The notes: generated from the sequence alone by a model not told the origin. Counted from the stretch's first letter, positions 1 through 11,060 are shown. The stretch is 64,000 nucleotides of DNA from Climacium dendroides (GCA_950106755.1 OX467086.1:32010001-32074000), one strand, 5' to 3'. A program made the numbers and translations.

Positions 1-2280
1 AATCCTATTATGTAGGATGAAATTACAAATGTTCATCCTTGAAATTTTGTATGAACTTTTGATTTTTTGCAATTTAATATTTTGTCATTATATTCTTGGA
101 TAGTGAATATTATTGGATATTGTGAAATTGCTTTGGATATGGTCACATATGTAATTTTCTTCAACATAATACAAGGTTATAAAAGGGAAGGTCTTGTACA
201 ATAGCTTGGCTTCCAATGAGTACTCTTGGGCTATTTTTTTAAGCAAACGATGCATACAATACCAAAAAGGTTGGTTTCTATGGTGATTGGCATGTTCTTT
301 TGGGGTTATTCTTGAAAAGATGGATTCATGACCACATAATTCAAGCCTCATTGTCCATCACTTTGCTTGCTACTATTTGCAACTAGATATTAATGATTTT
401 TTTAATTTCAAAAATGATATCACGTGTTTATTGTGAAGTTAGGTATAAAATAATTTGAAATAATTTGAAATTGTTGTGATTTTTTAAAGAAAAAACGAAG
501 GGAATTCATATCAAATATACAAAATATTGAAAAAATTATGACGTTTTTTTGTTACAACATCAAGTTGTACACCCTTCAAGGTCAAGAGTTGCTTTCAAAT
601 ATGTTAGACTATTTGACATTCCTAATTAAAAATCTCCAATATGAAAAATATCATACAAAAATTGAATTAAATCTTCTTTTCTACCTTTAAGAATGACCTC
701 AGTTAAACTATTTGACCTTCCTAATTAAAATATCCCCATTAGAGAGGGATTTTTGGATTTTGTTTTTATTTAAATGAAATCCCACTTGCATTCATTCACT
801 CCATTACTATGCACAATGTAAAATGTTTCATCGTATTTGATTTAAGATTTGTTTTGTAAATTTGATTATAATTTTTAAAATATAATTTTATTTTCTATGT
901 TTTTGATCTATATTGCCAAATTGTAATTAAAATTGCAACTAATGTGAAATTGCTTGTGATAAGTTAGTTTTTCTTTAGAGCATGTTTCTAATTCAATGGA
1001 AGGCTCTAGAATCATGTTAAATGCCATTTTAGAAAAATAAAATATCTTTTACTTTGCATAATTTTTGTTTAACCCCTAAAGGATAATTGTCCTTTGAACA
1101 AACAATTGGGTGTAGAAGTTCAATGTGAGTAGAGGAAAAATCTCATTCTAAGACAGCTTAAAGTGTATTCTCCCTATTTGGCAAGGTTGAAAAAGACCTT
1201 TTTATTCACTTCAAATGTTATAATCTTGCAATCCATGAGGCCAAATATGCTAAATTTTGTGCACACACTACCCAAATTGTTGACTACACTATTGTGCAAT
1301 ACAATTGTTCTAAGAAAAAAAATATTATTTTGGTGAGTGCAACAAAATCCAACACATTTTTAAATACTTTTTCATAGAAAATAACCTCCATCCTTTTGGG
1401 TTTAAATACTAATCTCTAAACTTCTAATAGTTCAAGGGGGCTTGGACAATAGATAGTCTTACTATAAAATATAGGTTATATAATTTTTTTGAAATTCCAC
1501 TACCAACATTTAGGTTGGAATTGATTTAGTCATTTTTTGGAGCAACCTTTAAAATTTCCATATTAACATATTTAGGACCCACTTTGCAACCATACTCTGA
1601 AGCCATGACAAGAATGATGGAAGCTTTTTGAGTACGTGTGCAAAAACGCATTTTAACATGTTTAAAAAACTCTTATTAAATTTGTATAATTTTGGAAGGT
1701 GACCTTAGTTTCCAATTTCATATCAAGTTTATTGTTTGAACTTTATATAGTACAAAAATCCTCCAAATCAACAAAAATATATGACATTCAATTGGACAAT
1801 ATTTTTAATAGGAAAACATTTTTGATAACATATGAAAATTTAGTCATCAAGATGTAAAATAGTCCACACAAATACTTTGATTATGAGTTCTTTTGCAGTT
1901 TAGCCCTATGTTGCCAATAGCAAAAGGATTGTTTTAAATTATTATTTTTTGTTTTTGGAGAAGTGTTGAAGTGACAACATACAAGAAAATGATGTTAGTA
2001 AAATATATGAACATTCATCTATATTTTGGATAGAACTTTATTTTCATCAACATACTTGGATGAATTTAATTTAAAATCGACAATTTCATCCAAATCATTT
2101 AAAAAAATTAAAACAACTTAGCATCATCATCTAATTTTTCTTCAAATTTTTCCTCAAGGCTTGATACTCCCCAATTTTTTTTTGGGTGCTTTTAGGCATT
2201 TTAAATGCCAAAAAACCTACCCAAAGTTGCTTGGTTTGGAACTTTGTCTTCACTTTGTCATTTTCACCATCTCTCCAAAT
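1..2280. other. AT-rich intergenic region
   Basis: No coding region can be supported: all frames are short and interrupted. It contains one copy of a dispersed repeat (32-300). At 1069 it has a TTAACCCCTAAAGGA motif that looks like the left end of the TTAA-bounded element family seen elsewhere in the window; no matching right end was found. Confidence 0.6.
32..300. repeat. Dispersed repeat, copy 1 (interrupted)
   Basis: Bases 32-56 and 181-300 match 23106-23240 in the same order and strand (for example CTTCCAATGAGT and the flanking text). Relative to the second copy, this one has about 125 extra bases between 56 and 181, so it is either interrupted by an insertion or the other copy is deleted. 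The family is unidentified. Confidence 0.6.
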
Positions 2281-3460
2281 GATGAATGTGATGGACGGAA
2301 GCGGAGTTCACTTTTAGCTTTGTTGTGTGGCGCGCCGAGGTGCAATTGCCCGGGCGAATTGAATCGTGCGACCTGGATTTTGCTCCGGACTGGGGCAAGA
2401 ATTCAATGGACTCTTATGATCGAGTTGGGCTGCCACAGCGTTCTTGATAGGTCGTGAGCCTCTGAACGAATTTATGTCCGGCATGGACAATTGACTTGCA
2501 AAAAACCTATTTCGTTTAGTTTCCGTCGGAATGTTGGCTAACTAGCTTGTTAGGTGGCGATCGATCGACAAGGTTCGATCAAGCTGTGCAGGGCATGACT
2601 GTCAGATTTGAACTTGTTTGAATATTGTATGCAGTATCCCTTTCGATCAGTGGAACCTTGTGGTTGAAGCATGTGCTTGCTGCATTTATTTCTGCTTGTA
2701 CTGGTTTGTCTTATTGCATAATTAAAACCAAGCTGTCAGTCCAGATCGATGTGGGTTTTCTGATTCTCCATCTGGGTAACTTGGTTCCGTTTACAGGTTG
2801 TTGGGACTCGGGAACACGGAATTGTTGGTGGGTAGATTTGGTTACAAGGTTTGATGGTTCCTGTTTGGCCGTCATGGGACAGTGCAATTGCCTCTGCCAA
2901 TGTTCTGTTCTTATTAGCTCAAGTCAACTGCGCGCTCAGAGTAATCGCGAATGGGCTGATGAAAAATAAAGTTCAAGGCATGCACACTGTTTTGGCGTGA
3001 AGTACTGTAATGTTTGCCAGAGGAGGTTTTCAAATTTTAGCCTCACTGGTGATCGATTAGGGCTTCCTGAAGCCTTGCAGGGCTTTTCATGCTGCCGTGG
3101 TACCTTCAATTAGCGGATTGAAATGCACTGATGTAGTCTTGCAATCTGTTGAGGGTTGAGATTAATCGACGGAGCGTTCTCTTGCTATTGAGATTAGTCA
3201 TTGTACTTCAATCTAATGAGGATTTCGGTATCCTTCAACTTTTTCTTAACGTACTTGTTTGAACAGCTTGTTCTGGATTTGTGGTAATGGAAATAGACCG
3301 AGGTGAGCAAATCTGTTGCTGCATCCCCCTCGATCGTGTACAGTACATCTTTGATTTGATTCTATTCAATGGTGGCGGCACTCAGATTTTGGTCGCGGTT
3401 CAGTCTCAGGGTAATCGTCCCTGCTTGGATGATCAAATGGCATAATATGCTGATGTGAAA
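2281..3460. other. GC-richer island, possible exon or non-coding transcript
   Basis: Base composition changes sharply from the AT-rich surroundings and includes GGCGCGCC and CCCGGGCG stretches. The longest frames (98 and 114 codons) resemble no family I recognise. Splice-like signals exist: an acceptor-like TTTACAG at about 2793-2799, and ATGGAAATAGACCGAG followed by GTGAGC near 3288-3309. No second exon could be joined to it. It could be UTR or first exon of an unresolved gene, a non-coding RNA, or a gene relic. Confidence 0.3.
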
Positions 3461-4324
3461 AATCATGTGAATATGTTTCTTTTGAGAGGATATTTTGGAT
3501 GCCTAGTGGTTGAAGCTCCATCTTTTGGCTGCACTTTCAAGTTAGGGTATAACTCGTCAACTGTAGGATAGAATTCATTCTATTCCATTGTCAATGGTGC
3601 TTGTGGTGAGAGATAAAATACAAGATGTAACGTGGCATTAGTTGATTTTCATTTTCTACCTTATAAATATCTTCGAGATTATATAACTCCAAGGCTAATT
3701 TCTCCGGGATTTATATTAAAGCTTCTTACCCTAAAGTCTTAAGTGCTTCATTTTTACAAGTGTAACTTGCCATAGCTCCTTAAGCCAATGCAAGAGCATT
3801 GACGAACACTGGTTGTCTATCAAACTTAAAGTTTGTGTTATGTTCTCTACTTTATTCAATAGTGCAAACTAGTTTGATCATGCTCTTGGTATTTTCAAGA
3901 TTTGAACTTCAATTGAAAATTTCTCATGTAAATCTTTTAGACTTAGCAACATCTTAGCCAAATAATGTAAGTGGAAACCACCTTTTACCACACCTCTCAA
4001 AATTTCTCATTCCTATAGTGAGGGCTAATTCCTTTCATGACCCCATATTTAACAAGGAATTGGAAGAAGACTTCTACAAGCTTTTGATAAGCATTTATTT
4101 CTTAGACATTGTAATGACATTGTAAAATATTGTAAATCAGTTGCAATAATAAAAATGAGGATAATTTTAATTACTTTAGAGATAAATTTATAAATTATGT
4201 TAATTATATAAATAAGCTAATGTAACTTTCAATCTTCCCTCTTAAAACCTTACCTCATATACCAAGTCTCCAATAAAGTAAAAGAGGCAAGTAGAAAAAA
4301 CTTCTCCTCCTCATATCTTTCTTT
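3461..4324. other. AT-rich intergenic region, nothing recognised
   Basis: No open frame of useful length, RNA gene or clear repeat was recognised here. Confidence 0.5.
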
Positions 4325-4400
4325 TTAATGGCTCTTATTGGCAATCAAAAAAGTTAAATCTATCTAGAATCCTTTTCTGATTGCCAACAAGAGCCATTAA
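4325..4400. repeat. Short near-perfect hairpin bounded by TTAA
   Basis: The arm TTAATGGCTCTTATTGGCAA (continuing to about 4353) is matched by its reverse complement ending at 4400. The stem is about 29 bp with two mismatches and the loop about 18-19 nt. The size fits a plant miRNA-like foldback. Both ends are TTAA, and the right-hand TTAA is shared with the next element, so a tiny TTAA-targeting MITE is at least as likely. Confidence 0.6.
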
Positions 4401-5770
4401 CCTTTAAATGCCCAAGGCACCAAATTTGGGTGTCAACAATACTTTGAAGTTTTAAAAATAAAATCTAACCAAGTTTTTTTTAATAGTTTATATTTTTGAA
4501 AAATTAATTTTGGAAGTCTAATTTTAGCACCAAAAGTTTGATTTTGAAAGCAATTGATTATGATTTTTCTATTAGATGATTGTAAGAAAGATTGGTCCTA
4601 TTTTGTGTCACATTTAAAGTGACGGAGTTGTTTTTTGCTAGAACTTTTGATGGTAGAATCCTATGAACTTGAATTTTTTTTTTATTGAAAATGGTTAACT
4701 TGATTGTAGTTATATCCCTTATTTTTAAAATTTTAAAATTATTTTACATTTAAAAGCCAATTTTGTTAATTTGTCACACTTTGAGGTTTAGGGATTTTTA
4801 ATATTGGGGAGTACTCAAAATTAATGATCTAGAGTTAAAATTTGTGTGGTCTATTCCCACAATAGGGAGACATGTGCTTACCAAAGGAAATCTAAAAATA
4901 CATTATTTTATGGCTTCCATATTCGTACAAATAGGGCTCCCTTGCACTTGCACTTCTAAACATTGAAGATGGTTTCGACTTCCATTTTTTGGTGAAATGT
5001 AATTGCTATCAAGTCTTTACAAATGAACAATTTTTAGTTTTTTTTTGTTCATGATTCTCTAGTTATTATTAATTTATACCTACTTGTATTTATTTTCTAT
5101 GACAAATTCTCTTTTTTTCAAATAGTACTTTTTCAATACTTGCAAGTAGTCAATGTTACTAGTAGCCATTGATTTTTTTGATCAACAATTGAGATTGTTC
5201 AGTTTTGTAGTTTTTGTAGTATTCATAGTAATAAGCACAAAAAATGTAGTTTTTGCAAAATGCTACCAAAAACATTTGGTCTTTTTTACAATCATCCTAT
5301 TCAAATTTTTGTGCAAGGGTGTCCATTGCAATCTTGACTTTCCATGGTGTTGAGGGTTGTTGGAAATGAGCCTCAAATATACTAGATTTTGGGGAAAAAA
5401 TCACATTAGAAATTCATTTAAAAAAAATTTGTAGAGTAGATTTTGAGAAACCATAAATTGATTGAGCTTATGCATGTTAGGCCCCTTTTCCTCATATTTT
5501 TTATTTTTAAATTTGACATGTGAAAAGAGGATTTAAAGACTTCAAATCACTATGGCAATTTTAACACACTCATGATCAAACATTATAATCTTTCAATTCA
5601 TAAGTGATAACATTGTGTTTTCTTTTCCTAAGTGATCTCTAACATGTCTACTTTGAATTTGTATGGTTATAATTCCAAAAAAAATTGATACAACTTATCA
5701 AAATGTTGACTTTTTGTTCAATTTTAAGCAAATTCCTAGAAGATCAAAAAAGACCTTGGGCATATAGGGG
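4401..5770. mobile_element. TTAA-bounded TIR element, long copy
   Basis: The left end reads TTAACCTTTAAATGCCCAAG (TTAA at 4397-4400). The right end, read in reverse complement, is TTAACCCCTATATGCCCAAG (TTAA at 5771-5774). The interior is AT-rich with no transposase frame. It is longer than other members (about 530-780 bp), so it may contain nested insertions. It is probably non-autonomous. Confidence 0.5.
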
Positions 5771-5774
5771 TTAA

Positions 5775-6595
5775 AAATGTAGAACTTTCCGGAACACCAT
5801 ATAAAATTATTTTTCATTGCACGGATGGTTGGAGTATCCTTATGAATTTTCACTGTGCTGATTTTTGGTGTTCCTTCGGTTCAATAAATTCTCATGTTGA
5901 GAGGGTTTAGGCAAGATTCTGGATGAGTTGGTTTTCGTAACAGGATCGAAATTAGGGTTATCAGTCTTCTTCACTTACTACCGAGATTGAATAAGAATTC
6001 CCCAAACCTTTAAAATGGCAGAGTTGGAAGAAACCAGCTCGTCTCGGGGGTAGGTGTGCGGAGGCTGATTATAAAAGCCATGGCCTGCTTGACTCACCTC
6101 ACACTGATCGAGTCTAGGCTAGTCTCTACAAGTCAATCCCGAGATTCTGCGTTGCTGATCGGTGAACCTCGATAATCCGAATTCATTTCCTTCTGTGTTT
6201 CCAACTAGTGGTGCGAGATCATGCTGCAAATTAATTATTTCAAGTCTTTTCATTCTGTTTTCTCGCGAGAATGTGCACATAGTTATACATGCCTTAACTT
6301 TCTTTTTTGTGTAGTCACTGAGAATTCAGTAGAGAATTGAATCCGTATGTATTTGCTAAGAATTTTGCTTTTACTTTTAGAGATCGAGAGTACTATCAAG
6401 CAGCGCTGATTGATGAATCTGACTTACAACTAGATTCTTTCTCTGTTCCGCGCGAGAGAGAGAGCTTGATGTAAATTTTGGTCTTGGGTTTAAAAATTAA
6501 TGGGACGCGCGCAGCACTTACGCTTCTTTTGTTTTTTTCCCTGTAATTGTACTCAGGTATCATATCATTTGGGACGTGACAATAACCAAGTAATC
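5775..6595 (+). promoter_or_regulatory. Promoter and 5' untranslated region of the first RING gene
   Basis: Composition becomes GC-richer here. A TATAAAAG box lies at 6070-6077, which would place the transcription start near 6100. A pyrimidine-rich tract ending GTACTCAG at about 6555 looks like a 3' splice site, 41 bases before the chosen ATG. The 5' UTR therefore probably contains an intron; its donor was not identified. The same acceptor-plus-leader arrangement is conserved in the second RING copy, where the acceptor ends ATATGCAG at about 8128. Confidence 0.5.
6070..6077 (+). promoter_or_regulatory. TATA box
   Basis: TATAAAAG lies in a locally GC-rich stretch about 525 bases upstream of the RING coding start. 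It is a canonical TATA-box match in a plausible position if the leader contains an intron. Confidence 0.5.
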
Positions 6596-7240
6596 ATGGA
6601 CGGAGCAAGAAGTGAGGATTCAGCAAGCCACTCCGGAAATCTTCACGCCGTAGATCAAACAATGCAACCACAGGAGGCGATTTTCGCATGCAACATCTGC
6701 TTCCAAACTGCGACCCACCCAGTCACCTCCACCTGCGGTCACTTATTTTGCTGGGAATGCTTGTTCACATGGCTTCGAGGCCAACCTCGCCCTTGTCCTA
6801 TGTGTAGAACAGACTTGATCCAGGGCGTCAACATCATTCCCATCTTCACCCACACTGGTGTCCATGAATCCGGAGCAGAGACTCAATCCAACACCAATGC
6901 AACCATTCCGCCACGGCCACCTCCACCACCACCTGATCGCATACCAACTCCCATTCCACTACCATCGCCGGTGGGGGTGAATGTCGTGGGAACTAACGTG
7001 ACACCGATTCACCGACGGCATTTTATGCGTGATCACGTTCCGAATACTACTGTTACTGACAACCTCAATGAGAATAATGAAATCTCAAGAGAGCAACGGC
7101 GCAGACTGATGAGAAATGAGTTACGAAGGATGCTTGAATCTTTTTTAATTTGTCTAAGCGATCCAGAGGATGCGAGGAATGTACGCACAACAAATCCATT
7201 CATGCGACGGCTACAAGAGATGGAACGACGAAGGTTATAG
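6596..7240 (+). CDS. RNF5/RMA-like RING-finger E3 ubiquitin ligase
   Basis: The predicted protein has 214 residues. It contains a complete C3HC4 RING: C32, C35, C47, H49, C52, C55, C67 and C70, with the segment CGHLFCWECLFTWL typical of the RNF5/RNF185/RMA group. Members bind an E2 and transfer ubiquitin, usually at the ER membrane in quality control. A proline-rich stretch (PPRPPPPPP) and an Arg/Glu-rich helical tail follow. Unlike RMA proteins, no C-terminal transmembrane segment is visible, so ER anchoring is doubtful. The frame is open back to an ATG at 6500 (246 residues). I prefer 6596 because an acceptor-like site lies between the two ATGs and leader similarity with the second copy begins there. 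The family call is firm; the target is unknown. Confidence 0.85.
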   Translation: MDGARSEDSASHSGNLHAVDQTMQPQEAIFACNICFQTATHPVTSTCGHLFCWECLFTWLRGQPRPCPMCRTDLIQGVNIIPIFTHTGVHESGAETQSNTNATIPPRPPPPPPDRIPTPIPLPSPVGVNVVGTNVTPIHRRHFMRDHVPNTTVTDNLNENNEISREQRRRLMRNELRRMLESFLICLSDPEDARNVRTTNPFMRRLQEMERRRL

Positions 7241-7851
7241 AGAGGATGAATCCTATTCACTGCGGGTGTGGCTTCTGATCGAAGAGATTCATAAATTTGT
7301 GGCAATTCATGTAGTTTCAAGGAGCTCTAAAGAACAAATTATGGTTCTTTACATGTTTCAATATGTACGTGTCTATGTCGTGAATATAATTTAGTACTAG
7401 AATTTGGAGGGCCAAGCAATTCATTTGTAGCAATATTTTGGAAGGATGATGTTGTAGCAATGATTTCCAATAGACCCATGTGAAAATTTTGGAATATGCT
7501 TCAACAAATTAGCATGCAATGGCTAACTTGTTTAGAAATGTTTGTTCACTTTGAACAACTTATTTGTAGCCACATTGAATGTCAACTTTGGAATCGCATT
7601 ATTTTATTACCAACAACCTTCCTTTACAACTTGCTACAAATATTTGATTCACACGTTCACTTGATCAAGAGTTCTAGTCAACTAGCAACCCTAGGTGATC
7701 GATAAATCTTTAGTGCTTGTATTCTTTTTGCTTATCCGTGTGAGATCACAATATAAAATATATTACTTTGACCTAGTAAAAACTACCAGCCATGAATTAG
7801 TCCTAGTGATGTTAGTTCTTACCCCTGACCTCACCTTACAAATATTACAAA

Positions 7852-7965
7852 TATTTTTAATTTGTCTAACAAATACTTTTACTTTGTCTAACAAATAAAC
7901 AAATATTTTTACTTTGTTTAACAAGTACTTTTATTTTGTTTAACAGATACTTTTACTTTATCAAT
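7852..7965. repeat. Minisatellite, unit about 22-30 bp
   Basis: Four to five imperfect tandem copies of TACTTTTACTTTGTCTAACA-like units, with variants such as GTACTTTTATTTTGTTTAAC. Confidence 0.7.
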
Positions 7966-7988
7966 GTGTGCCAATATATACATATATG

Positions 7989-8070
7989 AATATACAATTC
8001 TTATTTATAAATATACAATTCTTATTTATAAATATACAACCCTTACTTATAAATATACAATTCTTACATT
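7989..8070. repeat. 21-bp tandem repeat, four copies
   Basis: The unit AATATACAATTCTTATTTAT plus A is repeated from 7989, 8010, 8031 and 8052. The last copy is incomplete. The tract lies just upstream of the second RING copy. Confidence 0.8.
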
Positions 8071-8229
8071 TTAGAATATTGTACTTTCGTTTTCGTTTTT
8101 GTTTTCTTTAATTGATTGATATATGCAGGTTTCACATCAATTGTAAAATTGAAAAAAAACCAAGTAATCATATATAGAAGAAGTGAAGAAAATACTCACA
8201 TTGCAAACCAAATAATACGACAAGAGGCC

Positions 8230-8871
8230 ATGTATACATGCTCTATTTGCTTCGAAATTGCTATCCACCCAGTCGCCACCATCTGCGGTCATTTATTTTG
8301 TTGGGAATGTTTGTTCACATGGCTTCAAGGCCACCCTCGGCCTTGCCCTATATGTAGAACAAACTTAATCAAAGGCGTCAACATCATTCCCATTTTCACC
8401 AGTTCTAGCATCGATGAATCCGAAGAAGAGCCACTTTCCAACACCAATTTGCAACGACCACTTCGACCATCACCTAGTAACATACTAGGTTCCATTCCAT
8501 CATCATTGCCGGTGGAAGTGGCTCTAAATATAATGGAAAATAGTGTAAACAATCCATCAATGGACTTTCTACAAGAGATTATCAACAACCTCACAGATAA
8601 TTTTGAAATCTCACGAGAACGAGTGGATTCACTAGGGCAAATTGTAGAGAATTTGGTTGTATGGAACTTGAGGTTGTTACAAGATAATCAAGCAAATGTT
8701 CAATCGTTTAATTTGTTGAATGGACATTATGCTCAAGAGATTAGAGAAATACATCGTCGATACACAGAAGTGATTGATAGGATGCGGCGAACTCATGCAC
8801 AAGAATTTGAAGCTATGGCAAGTTCGAGGGAACTTTGTGACGAGATTGACTTGATAAATAGATTGGAGTAA
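8230..8871 (+). CDS. RNF5/RMA-like RING-finger protein, duplicated copy with shifted start
   Basis: From the first in-frame ATG the product has 213 residues. It carries an intact C3HC4 RING at its very N-terminus: C4, C7, C19, H21, C24, C27, C39 and C42. The C-terminal half is rich in E, R, Q, N and L and probably forms a helical coiled coil. No transmembrane segment is visible. The first copy's ATG (6596) aligns with ATA at 8170-8172, so the ancestral start is lost. The frame continues open upstream to the splice acceptor near 8128 without another ATG. It is a tandem paralogue of the gene at 6596. It may be functional with a shortened N-terminus or an early pseudogene; more than 200 uninterrupted codons with all RING ligands argues for recent constraint. 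Confidence 0.65.
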   Translation: MYTCSICFEIAIHPVATICGHLFCWECLFTWLQGHPRPCPICRTNLIKGVNIIPIFTSSSIDESEEEPLSNTNLQRPLRPSPSNILGSIPSSLPVEVALNIMENSVNNPSMDFLQEIINNLTDNFEISRERVDSLGQIVENLVVWNLRLLQDNQANVQSFNLLNGHYAQEIREIHRRYTEVIDRMRRTHAQEFEAMASSRELCDEIDLINRLE

Positions 8872-8940
8872 TCGATAAACGCATGGTGTGCATGTTTTTT
8901 TAAGAACATAAAATATTGGGGCATTCCATTGCACAATGCT

Positions 8941-8983
8941 AATAAAAGTAAACATATGGTGAGTGTGTGTATGCATAAATAAA
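8941..8983 (+). terminator. Polyadenylation signals of the second RING copy
   Basis: AATAAA occurs at 8941-8946 and again at 8978-8983, which is 70-110 bases after the stop codon. This is a normal spacing for plant near-upstream elements. Confidence 0.45.
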
Positions 8984-8989
8984 GATGGC

Positions 8990-10605
8990 TAGAAAAGTTT
9001 CAATGTAGTAAATTCTTGTGTGTTAGAATGGAATTGGTGGTGGTAACATTGCAATTGTAGGAAAAATATATTTATAGTTTGTTGTATTTGGGATTTTTTG
9101 GGATAGAATTCAAAGTTGATTGCAATCTTTAATTTAAACCCTCCAAAAAATCTCCTTCACTAGTGCACAAAACTAGGGCCATCGTGTTATGAGACTGTAA
9201 TGTTTGAATTTTATAGGAATAGGAAAAATATTTTTACAAAAATAAATCAATAATTGGATAAATTTTCCAAATGAAAAGGGCTTCTAGTTAAATCTCAAGA
9301 AAAAATGAATTTATATTTGTTGAACAAATATGAAGGAAATGCATGTAAATTGAGGATATTACTATGTTTAGAAAGTTTTTTTTAATATGTGTAATTTTGG
9401 AAGATGACTTGAATTTCCAATTTTTATATCATATTTTTTGTTTGGACTTTATGTAGTAAGAAAATCCTATAAATCAACAAAAATGACATCCAATTGGGCA
9501 ATACTATAAAGACTAGACAAATACCACATAAATCTTGATTATGAAATGCAGATCATTTAGACTCATGAGAGTAGATAATTACTTTGGAATTTAGCTCCAT
9601 GTTGCCAGCAACAAAAGGTTTGTTTGTGACACATTTTTTGTTCAGAATTTGGCCTTTATATTGTCATATTCACCAATTAGAGACTTCTCACATAGTTGTT
9701 TATTCTTAAAGGACCAAGGCATTTTTTGTCAAATAACACTCACACTTGCCATTTCTATTGCAAGGTGAAAAACTTTTATACTTTTGTTTTTTTAGCACAT
9801 CTAACCATAGGCTCTTACACTAGAAGAGTATGAAATTGTTTGGAAGAATTATTAAAAACTTTGACCACATAGATTGTAAAATAGTTGTATTTACAATGAA
9901 GAAAATATTTTTTGGCACCTAATTTGACTAGATTTTCTGGCTTTTAATCTTCTTAATTTAAAATTGTGTTGAAAATCTTGGGATCAATTAATTTTTAAAA
10001 TATGGTCTAGAAAAAATTGAAATTATATATATAAAGTTTGGAAGTTTTTTTATTAAGAAAACCAATGGAGTTTAGATCTTTGAGGGTTTGGAATGGACAA
10101 ATATAGGATCCAATGATGGCTATTGGTCAACATGCTCTTTGAAATTACACCATAACAAGTTCACATTAATTAGCCAATACTTCCACATCAAATGATGTAC
10201 ATACTTATAACCCTCCATAAACAAGCCTATTACCACTTTTTCAAACTTCATTTGCAAAATACCTATGACTGAAATTTTTATATTTATCATTTAAAGGTGT
10301 GATTACACGTCTTCTATTTGTTGTAAATTATATGCATTTTCTTGCAAAACTTTGAAATTAAAATGAATTTTTGAATTTGAAATGAAAGAATTCATATCAA
10401 ATGCATTATATGCTCAAAACAATCCAAAAACTTCTCTACATGTTTATTATATAGTATAGAACATTATAGTATAAATTTTTTCACTACATCATTCTAAAAT
10501 TAGAAAATCATCAAAAGTAACATGAGACATTTGCTATAAAATTCCAATAAGGCAATAACACCTTTTTTGCTATAAACAATTTTGATTTGATATTAATGAA
10601 TTAAT
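8990..10605. other. AT-rich intergenic region with TTAA-family relic
   Basis: No coding region is supported. From about 9700 the text CTTAAAGGACCAAGGCA, followed by GCCATTTCTATTGCAAGGT, matches the left part of the TTAA-bounded element at 40005, so this is a degraded member of that family. Its right end was not found. Confidence 0.5.
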
Positions 10606-10798
10606 GTTTCGTGTTATTTTTGATGATTTAGCTTTCTAGTTATAGCTTTCTGGTGGGAATGTTATTTTTATTTCATGTTGCTTTTGATGATTTAGCTTTC
10701 TAATTATAGCTTTCTAGGAATGTTATTTTTATTTCATGTTACTTTTGATGATTTAGCTTTCTAGTTATAGCTTTCTGGGAATATTATTTTTATTTCAA
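10606..10798. repeat. Minisatellite A, unit about 63 bp, three copies
   Basis: Three imperfect tandem copies of a unit containing TTTTGATGATTTAGCTTTCT, then TATAGCTTTCTGG, then GTTATTTTTATTTCA. Confidence 0.8.
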
Positions 10799-10848
10799 TA
10801 GCTATCCAAGAGCAAAACTTATACTACAGAGCAGAACTTATACCACAA

Positions 10849-11060
10849 GTTATAGCTTTGGGGGAAATTTATTTTTATTTCAATGGTTATAGCTTTGGGG
10901 GAATGTTATTTTTATTCCAATAGCTACACGAGAGACATGCTTTGGGGGAAATTTATTTTTATTTCAATGGTTATAGCTTTGGGGGAAATTTATATTTATT
11001 TCAATGGTTATAGCTTTGGGGGAATGTTATTTTTATTCCAATAGCTACACGGGAGACATG
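10849..11060. repeat. Minisatellite B, unit about 37 bp, with higher-order structure
   Basis: Repeated units read GTTATAGCTTTGGGGGAA then TTTATTTTTATTTCAATG. Some alternate with a variant ending CCAATAGCTACACGAGAGAC, so a longer compound unit is itself repeated. It shares the ATAGCTTT and TTATTTTTATTTCA words with minisatellite A just upstream. Confidence 0.75.

Larger units (their letters stand above)
7241..8229. other. Spacer between the RING copies with two minisatellites
   Basis: This holds the 3' region of the first RING gene and the leader of the second. It includes an AT-rich tract with short tandem repeats (7852-7965 and 7989-8070). No supported gene lies in it. Similarity to the leader of copy 1 begins at about the splice acceptor near 8128. 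Confidence 0.55.

Noticed and set aside
8116..8229. N-terminal extension of the second RING frame from 8116
   Set aside because: The first codon is TTG, which is not a plausible start in a plant nuclear gene, and a splice acceptor lies inside it at about 8128.
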